Of a DNA stretch of 64,000 nt, positions 49,501-59,880 are shown piece after piece. Below the pieces are notes generated by a model. It was not told the DNA's origin. It worked only from the letters and a program-made list of their open reading frames with translations, and did no database searches. The DNA comes from Mytilus trossulus (taxonomy: Eukaryota; Mollusca; Bivalvia; Mytilida; Mytilidae), in assembly GCF_036588685.1 (NCBI RefSeq), contig NC_086374.1:34774886-34838885 (forward strand), written 5' to 3'. Each line of letters opens with the position of its first letter. The stretch's first letter is position 1. Position numbers and translations under genes: made by a program.

Positions 49501-52469
49501 AATACATGTAATAAATCATAAAAACCTATTTAGAACTAATACACAAGAGTCAGTATTTTCTTTTACAATGAAGATAAATAATTGTATTCCAGTTTTGTAT
49601 GTCCATGTGGAAAGGACAAAGGTAATGCTGCTTTATTAGATGGGTTCACCCGGGATTATCAGGACCAGACGAAGGCACTGATCGACAGTGGTAGATACGA
49701 CACCAGGTCTGACTTTACAGCTGTCCTTCAACCATTCTTTACAAATACTAGACCACCCACTCATGTAAGTACACTGGTTATTGTGGTTCCTCTTTACAAA
49801 TACTAGACCACCCACTCATGTAAGTACACTGGTTATTGTGGTTCCTCTTTACAAATACTAGACCACCTACTCATGTAAGTACACTGGTTATTGTGGTTCC
49901 TCAATCATTAATTATATAAGTACTTTTACTTTTAAAGCAGAGGTACTAAATTCTAAAAATTATTTGAAATGGGTATTCTTAATATTTTTATTTGAAAAAT
50001 ATTTCAACCAACCGCTCACATTAAGTTTTTTTTTGTGTTATATTTTTGTGTTTTTCTTTATTAACAACTCATCATATATTCTAATTTTTAGTCCGGTACA
50101 AATATGGTAGATCTGAGTTATTTCTCACCTGACTGTTTCCATTTTAACGAGAAGGGTCATGGAGCTGCTGCTTTGTCTTTATGGAATAACATGGTAAGTA
50201 TTTTATCTAGTAAACTAACAATAAAGCTTTCTCCTATTATTTCACACTTGTGATAAACTTTCATATATATGAAGTATATATTAGTCCTCCTTCTTTAAAA
50301 GTCCGTGCCATGAATATCAATTTTTTGTCGTGATATAATGGTTTGTTACTTCATTTAAAATAACAACCATATTCAATTGGGCACTAGCTACGAAACTTAA
50401 GATTTTTTTTATTTTTATTCAATCATTGATGAAATGCAAATAAAGAAATAATAACTCGCTTTAAGCAGCCAGCATTGTTCCATTTTGTCAAAATAAGCCC
50501 AAAAAACATTTATTATGAATTATTCACTTGCAAGTGAATAATTCGTTCTCATTGTTTCCGTATTCATGTGACCTTCAATTAAACCCCTTATCTTGAGATG
50601 GATAACACGTGAATTGTATGTGTAAAGTTATTTGAAAGAAAAGAATGTCAACATTGAAAGTGAAGCAAAAGGAAATCATTTGATTACTAGTAACTAATTT
50701 GATACACAAAAATCATTCTTATACAGGTAAAAACGATGATAAACATATATTTCATCTATAATATGATATTAAATAGCCCTAGTAAAATGGAACAACACGA
50801 GTTTGCTTATAATCTATTTCTATCTATATTTATGTTTACATCGCTTATATGGTTGGTGGATGACTTTAGAGATCAACTCGATAGTTACTTAGATGGTATC
50901 TAGACTAAAATATACACGAAACGAAGCTACGTATTTTCATGCCCGTGTTAAATGCTTATTTAAGACTTATAATAGTTTGGATAAATGCTTTACAAAACAA
51001 GGTTCAACCCATCATTTTTTTCGGAAAATGTCCTGTACCAAGCAGGAAAATGACCATTGTTATATAATTGTTATATTGTTATATAATAGTTCGTTTTTGT
51101 GTGTATTACATTTTAATGAAGTGTTTCTATTGTGTCGTAAGTCCCTCTCTTATATTTAATGCGTTTCCCTCAGTTTAAGTTTTTTCTCAATCGATTTATG
51201 AATTTCGAACAGCGGTATAATACTGTTGCCTATGATAATTTGATTTAAATCGGTGAACATGAGTTTAACAGCTAGTCCCCCTTTTATATTTCTTATATAG
51301 CAACATTCCAGCAGCCCCTGTATACGGAGTCTGTATACGGAGTATATATCGTTCAGCTGATACGATATGCCCGGGCTTGTATTTCCTATCATGATTTCCT
51401 TGATGGAGACTCACAAGGAACTATTAAATCAAGAGTTCCAAACGGTAAAGTTGAAATCATCCTTATTTAATTTTTACGGATACCATCAAAAGTTGGTTTA
51501 CCGTTACGGCATATCTGTTTCTAAGATGATATCGAATGTGTCGTTTCTATAATCTTGTCCCCTTTTCACGAATACGACCTACCGAATTAGAGTATTTACC
51601 GGGTTCGTAATAACATGAGCAACACGTGGAGCAGGATCTGCTTTTCTATGCATTATTGTGACGTTGTCATGGGAAGCACGTGCATTTTTTTTTAGATTTC
51701 TACGGCAAATTTCATATTCTTGTGAAACATACATCTAATCTTAATATATTAATTTTTATTCATATAAATGAAATTTGTTTTTTTAGTTTGAGGCACCAGG
51801 GTCTAAACAGCTTTCTTGGCATTTAGATCAAGATTTCCACTGTCCTGGAACACATGTAAGTTTTATATAAATGTATATTCAACTTCAATAGTAAGTATAC
51901 AACGTTTATTTTGCAAGTTTTGTGGTTAAATGTATATCGTTATCTAACTTTATGGTCGATAACATAAGGATTTCCCAATAAATCGTGTAATTTTAATCTT
52001 GTCTTCAAGTTTATCCTTGAACATCAGCTAAAGAATTTGTCAGGGTACTGTAAGAATGGGGACTTAAATACCGATGTTACGTGTGGAGCCGCCAAGTACC
52101 ATGCGTTATGTACTGTCTATGAACAAACAAAACAATTCTTTGATGGAGCCGCAATTCGTCTGTTGTTTTTGAAAACTTGTTAGTACAATAAAAAATACCC
52201 ACTTCTCCAATCCTTAGTCTGAATATTCAATAATATAAAAAAAAACATAGGGCAAAACTTTGGAGTCGAACCTCTGATGTTCACTCATGCATGTACACAT
52301 TTATACACATATAAAGACCATTGTCGTATTTCATTTTTCAGCTTTTCTGTATTGATGCACTTTTTTAATTTACAACTAATCCTTTCATATTTTTTAGGGC
52401 GACCATGGCCATGAATTCATCACCACAAAATTTAATGCTAATGGACAATTTGGTTTGGGAAAGAAATAA
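40532..52469 (+). CDS. Secreted GDSL phospholipase B-like enzyme, 410 aa, 13 exons
   Basis: Exons: 40532-40583, 42968-43077, 43797-43878, 44274-44332, 44667-44734, 45516-45562, 46807-46915, 47462-47594, 48111-48268, 49593-49764, 50092-50193, 51787-51855 and 52398-52469. Phases agree at every junction and the total is 1233 nt. Residues 1-18 are a signal peptide (FVALVFLACIASC). The catalytic blocks are ALGDSLTAGNG (Ser99 nucleophile), FVGGNDLCDAC (Asn211) and SPDCFHFNEKGHG (Asp344, His347). That arrangement is the phospholipase B1 / PLB subgroup of GDSL hydrolases, which remove acyl chains from phospholipids. Vertebrate PLB1 has four such domains and a membrane anchor. This protein has one domain and no terminal membrane segment, so it is probably secreted. 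Its introns hold a minisatellite, a retroelement remnant and a tandem duplication of the exon 10 donor. Confidence 0.93.
41455..42145. repeat. Minisatellite of about 22-24-bp units in phospholipase intron 1
   Basis: About thirty irregular units of the form gcagtgcatatcaataaaaa, with variable A runs and substitutions. The long minus-strand open frame here (41594-41938) is a by-product of the repeat periodicity, not a gene. Confidence 0.85.
42370..42740 (+). pseudogene. Reverse-transcriptase remnant in phospholipase intron 1
   Basis: Broken frames give fragments such as IPAAIAYTV, PSGKIEIIPSK and HVSQMTTNGIVG, aligning by eye with the remnant at 51290-51555. Stops are frequent. Confidence 0.45.
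47855..47960 (+). repeat. Fragment of the 'aggcaacagtaacatacc' repeat in phospholipase intron 8
   Basis: Motifs ggcaacagtaacataccgc, ttgagagactgaaaacaaat and gggttaaaaactaaatc match fragments at 11395 and 27771. Confidence 0.6.
49736..49902 (+). repeat. Three tandem copies of a 55-bp unit spanning the exon 10 splice donor
   Basis: Units start at 49741, 49796 and 49851 (acaaatactagaccacc...) and each contains the sequence tcat|gtaagt, so potential donors lie at 49765, 49820 and 49875. The copies are nearly identical (one c/t difference). Only the first donor keeps the frame to exon 11: use of either downstream donor reads into a TAG at 49804-49806. Confidence 0.9.
51000..51555 (+). pseudogene. 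Retroelement remnant with reversed repeat and reverse-transcriptase C-terminus in phospholipase intron 11
   Basis: 51000-51230 is the reverse complement of the 27771-type repeat (ttcaacccatcatttttt, gcgtttccctcagttt, aacagcggtataatactg). It is followed by YGVYIVQLIRYARAC at about 51337 and, in another frame, LLNQEFQTVKLKSSLFNFYG and YRYGISVSKM up to 51552. This is the least decayed of the three remnants of this family in the window. Confidence 0.55.
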
Positions 52470-52476
52470 ATCATTC

Positions 52477-52482
52477 AATAAA
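52477..52482 (+). terminator. Polyadenylation signal of the phospholipase B-like gene
   Basis: AATAAA lies eight bases after the stop codon (52467-52469), implying a very short 3' UTR. Another aataaa overlaps the stop region. Confidence 0.6.
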
Positions 52483-52659
52483 TACTCGATGAAAGATGTT
52501 ATCTTATTCTTAGTATATATGAGTACTTTATCATTAATCTCAAATAGAAATCACCTGGCGTGGTGATCATGTGTCATTATTAGCTCATTTTTTTTCACTT
52601 TCGGAAGCTGAAGTCATCAATGCTCTTCAACTTCATTCGTTATTTGACCTTTTAATTTT

Positions 52660-52745
52660 TTTTATTTGAGCATCACTAATGAGTCTTTTATAAACGAAAC
52701 GCGCGTCTGCTATACAAAAAAAAAATAATCCTGGTATCTATAGTG
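52660..52745 (+). repeat. Partial copy of the 'gagtcttttataaacgaaacgcg' short dispersed repeat
   Basis: Motifs agcatcactaatgagtc, acgaaacgcgcgtctgc and ataatcctggtatc match the family at 20392-20500. Confidence 0.6.
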
Positions 52746-53572
52746 GGTTTATTTTGATATTGCCCTTTACGGGAAAGATTAAGATAAAGTGACCCACTTT
52801 CCAATAACTTTAAATGAATATCAACAAAAATAAATACAAAACATGAACATGCGGTTAAACATATTTGCATAACTGCTAATTAATGCTTTAAATACTGCTA
52901 TATTGCATAGAACAGTTGGTGTCAACTGTTAGTGTACTGTAGTCTAAAAATGTTCACTGTAGAGAAAAGGACTGCATTTGAAGGTAGTAAGTTTTATTAT
53001 GTGATCATAAGAATTGATATGTGTAGCAGTCGTTAGATCCACGTAGATCGATGCCTTTGTGCATATGGATGGAGTTTGTTGGTTGTTTTTAAAACAAACA
53101 CTTCGGGTGCTACAATAATGTGGTGTTCATTTTTATTGAAAATTATAAGACTGGTTTGAAATCAGCGTTGGTGTAAGCAGGGGGGTCCAGCCTTTTTCAA
53201 AAGGAGGTTTCAAACCCAGGATAAGGGGAGTTCAACCACATATCCCCATTTAAATGCATTGATCGTCCTAAAAGGGGAGTCCCAAGTTGATCCGCCTCTA
53301 TGTAAGGTTATGCCTGTCGAGAACTATTAGTATTATATATATCATTGGAATATTTGTATATATAACCTTTTCCAGACCTTTTACACTGTATGTTATAGTG
53401 TTTTTTGGTAAGTGTGACCATGTTTTTACAAGTCATATGCGGTAAAATGAAAAACAAATAGACTCCTTTTCTATCTAGGAAGACATGAAACAGGAGCGTA
53501 CAATCTTCTGTTATGTTTGATTTATATGGCGGTTATGACGTTAACTACCGTACGGTATGGTATATATGAAAT

Positions 53573-53578
53573 TTTATT
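53573..53578 (-). terminator. Polyadenylation signal of the first TIMP gene
   Basis: Read on the minus strand, AATAAA lies about 20 bases past the stop codon at 53598-53600. The same signal is conserved beside the second copy near 62443. Confidence 0.6.
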
Positions 53579-53597
53579 GATTGAAGTTTAATGTAAA

Positions 53598-56500
53598 TTA
53601 TGACATCACCATTTCCTGTGCCGGACAATCCAACTCTCCTGTAATAATACGACGTTCCACATCCGATATCTTAGCCACACTTGATGAATAATGGCACCCA
53701 TTAAGTTCAAAGGTTTTAGAATCCTTGGTTGCACCGAAAACTGAAAATAAACATTAAATTACCATACTATATACTAGCCGAAGGATGTTACATCTCTTTG
53801 CTTCAATGGTTAAACCTTTTAAAATTGAAAACGGATGAAAGTTATATCTATATATATTTTTTTACTTGTTGTCACCTGTTCGATAAATGAGTAATACCAA
53901 TGATTTTAATAGTTTTACTATACAATTCCCGGGTAATACCTTCCTTTTAGAAAAGAGGCAAAACATTTCAAAGGACAAACAATTGCATTCCTTTAAAATG
54001 TCGGAATTCTGTATGGTTTTCCATTTGAGATAACTTGTAGAAGATTTTATCCAATTCGTTTAAATTAATTTAACAATTGAAAGTTTATATAAATCATGAT
54101 AATATATGTGATTTTGGGCCATATAGCGGTCGAACATTATTCTTAGTTTTATTTTGATAGTTGTATTAGTTTAATATAAATGTGTTCACTACTACACTTA
54201 TAGTTTTTCCTGAACTTTATCATTTTCAATATATTGTTGGCTGGTTTATTACCTATACTTTAACATCTGCAAAACATTTAATGAAAACTGCAATATAAGA
54301 ATATCAATTATTTCGCCATTGCTATTGTTTTCCCGCAATGCAATTAAAACGGCTTCTCAAAAGTAAATAATTTAGCGCATGTGTACGACATAACGTTATT
54401 TTTACTTTAAAATAGAATACATATTCAAACCAGATGTTAAACAATACAAGTTCTAAACAAACCAACAATATGGGGTTGTTAACAGAAATTTATCAACAAA
54501 TATGTTCAATGTTATCATATACAATATACAATATACTATACTGTACTCATAATTTTACTATACTGTTAATCTGCTAATGATATATACTCTTTACAGTACA
54601 TAATATATATACACTTGATAGTACAGAATAATATATAAGATATACAGTACAGTTTATATAGACATGGTCGTGTGGTCTAGCGGGACGGCTGCTGTGCAGG
54701 CGATTTGGTGTCACGACATCACAGTAGCATGGGTTCGAATCCCGGCGAGGGAAGAACCAAAAATTTTGCAAGAGCAAATTTACATAAACCATCATTGATG
54801 GCGATCCGATGGATACATCTGTTGTAGGGTTGTCACTGACTCAGACGTACTTATGAATATAATTATTTTCTGTGACTGTATCTTACATTAATTTGTAGGA
54901 TCCTTTACTATAGATAATTTAGCTGATCTGTAACAATAACATCTTCATGCCTTATATATCATGTACTGTAGTACGCCGCTAGATTAAAACTGACGTGGAA
55001 AGGTAACACATGCCCACCGAAAGCTCTTTTATTTTGAGAGCCCAGGTGGTCGTACGGTCTAGCGGGACGGCTGCTGTGCAGGCGATTTGGTGTCACGATA
55101 TCACACTAGCATGGGTTCGAATCCCGGCGAGGGAAGAACCAAAAATTTTGCGAAAGCAAATTTACAGATCTAACATTGTTGGGTTGATGTTTAGACGAGT
55201 TGTATATATATATATATATACTATACACCACAGATTATATACACTATAAAACAGTGTCTGTACACTAAACAGCACAGTTTACACTTTGAACTATGCAGTA
55301 TACACTAAAATAATTAACACTTTATATATATATTACAGAAATAAAAGTATGAACTTACCATTTAAATAGTATTTCTTGCTTATCTTAAAATCAATATATG
55401 AACACATTGAACTAGCCATAGGAGCATCCAAAAACACAGTTCTTCCACCTGCAAAATTGTCTTCATGACCGTTCTAAAGAAAACGAAATCAATAAGTTTG
55501 GTGTAGATCAAAATTTACTTGTAAAGACGACCAACTTGTGTCGCTAATCACACTTCTTACAATATTTTACAACTTAATATTTTTCGATTTTTGAATTCTT
55601 TAATTAGTTATTCTTTTCATTATATTGGCAAATGGATTGTTTTTAAAAGAAATTAATGTGAAACATGTAAGGAACTATATCTTTTTTTCGACGCCTAATA
55701 ATATTTATTTTAACAAATATCTAAGATATAAACTTTTACCAGAAAATAGTTTACAATACAATCTATGATACACTTTTTTCTCTTCTTTTTTTAAAGGTGT
55801 TTTTCCTGTTTTCTCTATAATTTATCTTTCTTTAGAAATATATTTATACATTCCTTTTAGAAAAAAAACCAAGTTTCGTTCCAAGAGAAAAATAAAACAA
55901 TGCCCAACAATTATTACAGATGAATATTCTATATCTTGACGAACAGGTAAAATTTTACTTTGGTTATAAAGTTACATAACAATATAGTGTCAGGTAGACG
56001 TGCAAACCAAAAGCAACTAGGTGACATAACACATCCTGTGTATACATGGATTACCAGAAATTAAATTTTGTGATATACAACAGTTTTCATAAATGTACAA
56101 ATAAATATCTTCTCTTCCCCGTGTCAAATCATAAGTATGTATCATAACAAACTTAAAGAAAATATGAATATTATGAAAATTTCTTTAAACAAAATGTTTG
56201 CTCAAAAAGATTTATAGAATAACTAATCGAAGAATTCAAATAGAGAAAAATATTCAACGAGTAACCGAACAACACATTATGTCACGAATGCGCGTAGCTC
56301 ATGAGTTAATTATCAGCGTCGTTCAGTCACGAATTGAATATTTTTCGATTTTTTAATTCTTTAATTAGTTATTCTTTTTATTATTGGCAAATGGCTTTTT
56401 TTTTTAAAGAAATTAATGTGAAACGTGTAAGGAACTATATCTTTTTTTCGACGCATAATAATATTCACAAACTCTTATTGTTGTATGACATGAGAGAGTG

Positions 56501-57928
56501 AAATAACCACGTTTATTTCACATGTGAAATTATCGGTTTTTATTTAACTAGGAAATCAATGTAATTCATTGCAACCAATGTTATAAAATTAAATATTTAT
56601 GTTTCCATAATTATTTCAAAGAAATATTCTGATTCAAATTTTATTTCAAATGGATTTTGTTTTAATTCATAGCAAACTAAAAGCGATTTCATTGCATATG
56701 GTTTCATTATTTATTCATTTAAATTCAATATTTTAAGCAAATTCAGGCTTCTAATAAATCGAAATTAAGAGTGTAACTTGTGTAGAACAAATGTTATTGT
56801 CTACATTTCAACAGAGACATATATATATATATTATTCAATTGTTCTGATTTCAACAATTGTTTACTCGATAATATTTAACGGCAGAGTTATCGGTCCTGA
56901 ATAGGACTGATAAAGTTGGGTATGGAAGCTCAGTTTTTAGTTTTCTATGCATTGCTTTGTGGTCTTGTCTTTATTGTCATCGTCTTTGTTTTTTGTTTAA
57001 GCATTGGCGTTGTCAGTGTACAATCTTCGACTGACGAGTATCAAAGTTTTGCTGGAACAATGTATCTTCAGTCTATTTTTATTTTAAGTAAAGTTTCCAA
57101 TTATTGTTTCAGTATTTAGACAAAATTGAACATACCGTATACATTTTTAGTAAGGTAACAGTAAAACGAACTTTTCCATCAATCTCGTTATAACTACTAA
57201 GTCCTGGTACTCCTGATTTTTTATCTGCCCTAAACAATATATCTGTAATAACGATAAAAATGACATTTCATATCTCTTTATTCTATTCACAAAACTAATG
57301 TTTACATTAATTCAACTATTGCTAATCCATAGGAAGACATTTCATCCTACCCTAACTCATTATTCTGACTCCGTAGCAACCAGTCTTTGCTCTTACTCCT
57401 GAACGCCACTATCTTAGCGAAGAAGCAGCAAATACCAATTTTAATTTCTTTGGTTAAACCTTTCTTGGGTTCGAATCCACTACCTCAGTTTTTAGTTTGC
57501 TATGTACTTTCAGTTGTATAGTCGATCTTGAGGTCATCATCTCATTTTGAAATTTCCTTTCTAAAGCTTTGATAGGCAACTGTGCAGACCTCACAAACAT
57601 ACAATTCCCTTTGTTTGTGGTTAAAAAAATAAAAATAATTATGTTCTGACATTAAACTAAATTTTAAAGTCAATTAGAAAAAATAATGTGAGGACATTTT
57701 CCTTAAGAATACAAGAGTTGATTTTGCACTGTAGAACCAACTTAATGATTTGGACTGCTTTAAATAATAAGTAAATATAAACGTTTACTTACATTGTCTG
57801 TTATGGCAGATTGAGTTATGAATGTTTTTGCCTTCGAGTTCGAAGAATCCCCAATCACACCTGCATTGTAAAGATTCGTGAAAACTTATTACTACTAAAA
57901 CAATACAGACAATTACAGAGTACTTCAT
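53598..57928 (-). CDS. TIMP-like metalloproteinase inhibitor (single NTR domain), frameshifted in exon 3 as given
   Basis: Minus-strand exons: 57793-57928, 57136-57242, 55359-55474 and 53598-53740. Without the shift the product would be about 166 aa. A signal peptide (VIVCIVLVVISFHESLQ) is followed at once by C-R-C, the N-terminal Cys-X-Cys that chelates the metalloproteinase zinc in TIMPs. Six mature cysteines (C-R-C, SIC, SSMC, NGC, LDC) fit the three disulfides of the TIMP N-terminal domain. The C-terminal TIMP subdomain is absent, as in several invertebrate TIMPs. Compared with the paralogous exon at 63770-63884 (115 bp), exon 3 here is 116 bp, with an extra T in the run at 55440-55442. 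Read literally, the frame then hits TAG at 55412-55414 and yields about 101 residues. Either this copy is a recent pseudogene or the base is a sequencing error. It lies tail-to-tail with the phospholipase gene. Confidence 0.85.
54665..55205 (+). repeat. Two tRNA-derived SINE units with composite spacer in TIMP intron 3
   Basis: tRNA-like heads with box A and box B occur at about 54668-54760 and 55045-55140. The same spacer as in the 3812-5238 array (gatggcgatccgatgg to cgccgctagatt) lies between them. Flanking AT-rich sequence matches 63590-63625 of the paralogous intron, which lacks the insertion. Confidence 0.8.
55568..55712. repeat. About 140-bp direct repeat in TIMP intron 2, first copy
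   Basis: It shares tttaattagttattctttt, aaagaaattaatgtgaaac and gtaaggaactatatctttt with 56331-56465, same orientation, with small indels. It is an intronic duplication of unknown origin. Confidence 0.75.
56331..56465. repeat. About 140-bp direct repeat in TIMP intron 2, second copy
   Basis: Second copy of the 55568-55712 sequence, about 765 bp away. The two differ by a few substitutions and homopolymer lengths. Confidence 0.75.
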
Positions 57929-57981
57929 TATGATGTCTGACAGTTAAAAATGTCCGTCTGGTGAAGAACAGAATTGGATTT

Positions 57982-57989
57982 TATTTATA
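57982..57989 (-). promoter_or_regulatory. TATA box of the first TIMP gene
   Basis: On the minus strand the sequence is TATAAATA, 54-61 bases before the ATG at 57926-57928. That is a suitable distance for a short 5' UTR. Confidence 0.6.
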
Positions 57990-58134
57990 ATGGTTTAGAA
58001 ACTGCTGAAAGGCAACAGTTATAATGAATAATTGTTACTTAATGCAAAAAACCCTAAGGTATCGAAACGTGTTATATTTTGAATCCGTTGATCATATGTT
58101 GCTTTGCCGAAAGATATGCCAGATTTGTTCCTGT

Positions 58135-59880
58135 CCTGAATATGCATGAACTATTAGCACATGACCAACAATCAATTACGAAAAGGTCTGATGGAATATA
58201 TATTTAAGTTACACAAATGACAACTGTATATAAAAATGCATGTAGTTTCGTGTACATTTTCAATTCCTCTTACAATCTTTCAAACAAAATTAAAGAAGGA
58301 CAACAATATATAGTCTACCACTTTGCGTAACGCCTACTCATTTAAAGATCTCTGTAGATGGTTATGGATATTCTTGTTTGTAAAGTATTACCAATGTTAT
58401 TTCAACTGATCGGGCGGAGCTTACGTTTTAATTTGCATAAGGACAGTCTATTTGCAGATGTGTGTGATAAGGATGATTGCCGTTATAATTATTACTGATT
58501 TCTAATCACCTATCAGTGTCATCAAAGGAATTTACAAAAGAATGACTGGACACTTCATTGATGAGTTTATTCTAAAACACCTATCAATAGATGGACTGGT
58601 TTATTATGAGCGAACCGGTTATACTCCGCCCAGTGAAGTGAAATAAATTGAGTAATAATAGTGGCCATATAAGTTACAATGCATATATTTTCTCCGGTAT
58701 TCACCCCAAATCGTTATTAGGAGTCACCACAATCATCTCTATTTATATTCAGAAACTTGCATCGGCCGCAGCAAAGAATAAGTTTATTTGATAAACAACA
58801 AACATTTTGAGAACCAAAAAGACATAGCTCTATTCGTTCAATTTGTCATTAATTTTCCCTACCTTCCATATACATGTATTAAATACAATGTTATATATAA
58901 AGACCATGTAGTAAAGAATTGTAATCACCTCTCTTGTATATCTGTCTTACATACCGAGTCATCCAGTATTTAATTTCCATTTCTTCTCATAGCATTGGAG
59001 GGGATGGCTCATTAGATAGTCCTGTGTTAACAATGCCAAGTAAGTACACAAAGAAGAACACTGATACTGAAGTATTAAAAAAGTAAAGGGGACGCTAAAG
59101 TTCATATAATTCAGTGTTACCATATATTTCTATGAATTTCATAAATATCTGACACGAATCGTACACTTAAGAGTGCTTACGATGCATTTTTTTTCTATAT
59201 AAGTTACATTTTTAAGAGACATTGTTCCTGATTACTGGAATCGTTGATAAGATATTTAATTATTCGAAATTGTCCCGGACAATGCATTTATTAACTTTCA
59301 TATACATGTAGATTTTATAACAATCCTACGAGAATTGTCGATTTGGGAACACTTATCATGCAAGTTTTGACATAGTTAACATATTTTTTTTGTATTTTAA
59401 ATTGGAATAACTGCTTAAAAAAAGTTGTTTGAAACCTATATTCCAACATCTGCATATAAACCTATGATATATTTTTTTTAAAAACCACCCAATAATATTA
59501 TACATGTAGTGGCGCTTCCACGACCATACAAACGATTGCACTGAAAAATGGACGGACGGTATTTGTATATCACCGAAACGCGTCGTGCATGCAAAAGAAT
59601 CAATTGGTGAATATCACCATATTTTCCTTGATGTGTTTTATGTTCGCCTTGTAAATAACATCTTTGTTGATGAGTATTCATATGACTAGACATTCAAATT
59701 TGTTCTAATACTTTAAAATTCATGGCTTAACGGAGCACTGCTGTTGAGAGAAATATTTTCAAGATACCTACTGATTATTAGAAACATCTTTATCTGTGAA
59801 GAATATTTTTCCCCCTAAATCTTACTAAATCTTACGTCAACAATGATCGTTGTCCTTTTAAAGTTTTTTCAAGAAATAAA
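58135..59880 (+). pseudogene. Duplicated phospholipase B-like gene fragment (intron 5, exon 6, intron 6)
   Basis: This block aligns by eye with about 44905-46530 of the phospholipase gene. Shared landmarks include acgaaaaggtctgatggaat, atagctctattcgttcaat, cttacataccgagtcatcc, tggacggacggtatttg and acggagcactgctg. It contains an exon 6 copy at 58993-59039 with both splice sites intact (tctcatag|cattgg and gccaa|gtaagt). The exon differs from 45516-45562 at four positions, all silent. No copy of exon 5 or exons 7-13 is seen nearby, so the fragment alone cannot make an enzyme. Confidence 0.8.
58993..59039 (+). other. Intact copy of phospholipase exon 6
   Basis: Forty-seven bases encoding IGGDGSLDSPVLTMP in the same phase as the original, flanked by a pyrimidine-rich acceptor and a gtaagt donor. 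It could be spliced as an orphan exon. Whether it is used is unknown. Confidence 0.75.

Noticed and set aside
49736-49902. CRISPR-like array
   Set aside because: Three uninterrupted tandem copies without spacers, overlapping an exon of a eukaryotic gene. It is a tandem duplication.
56916-57119. 67-codon plus-strand frame with a hydrophobic segment
   Set aside because: It lies within TIMP intron 2 on the opposite strand. It starts like a membrane segment but has no homologue I recognise and ends without features.
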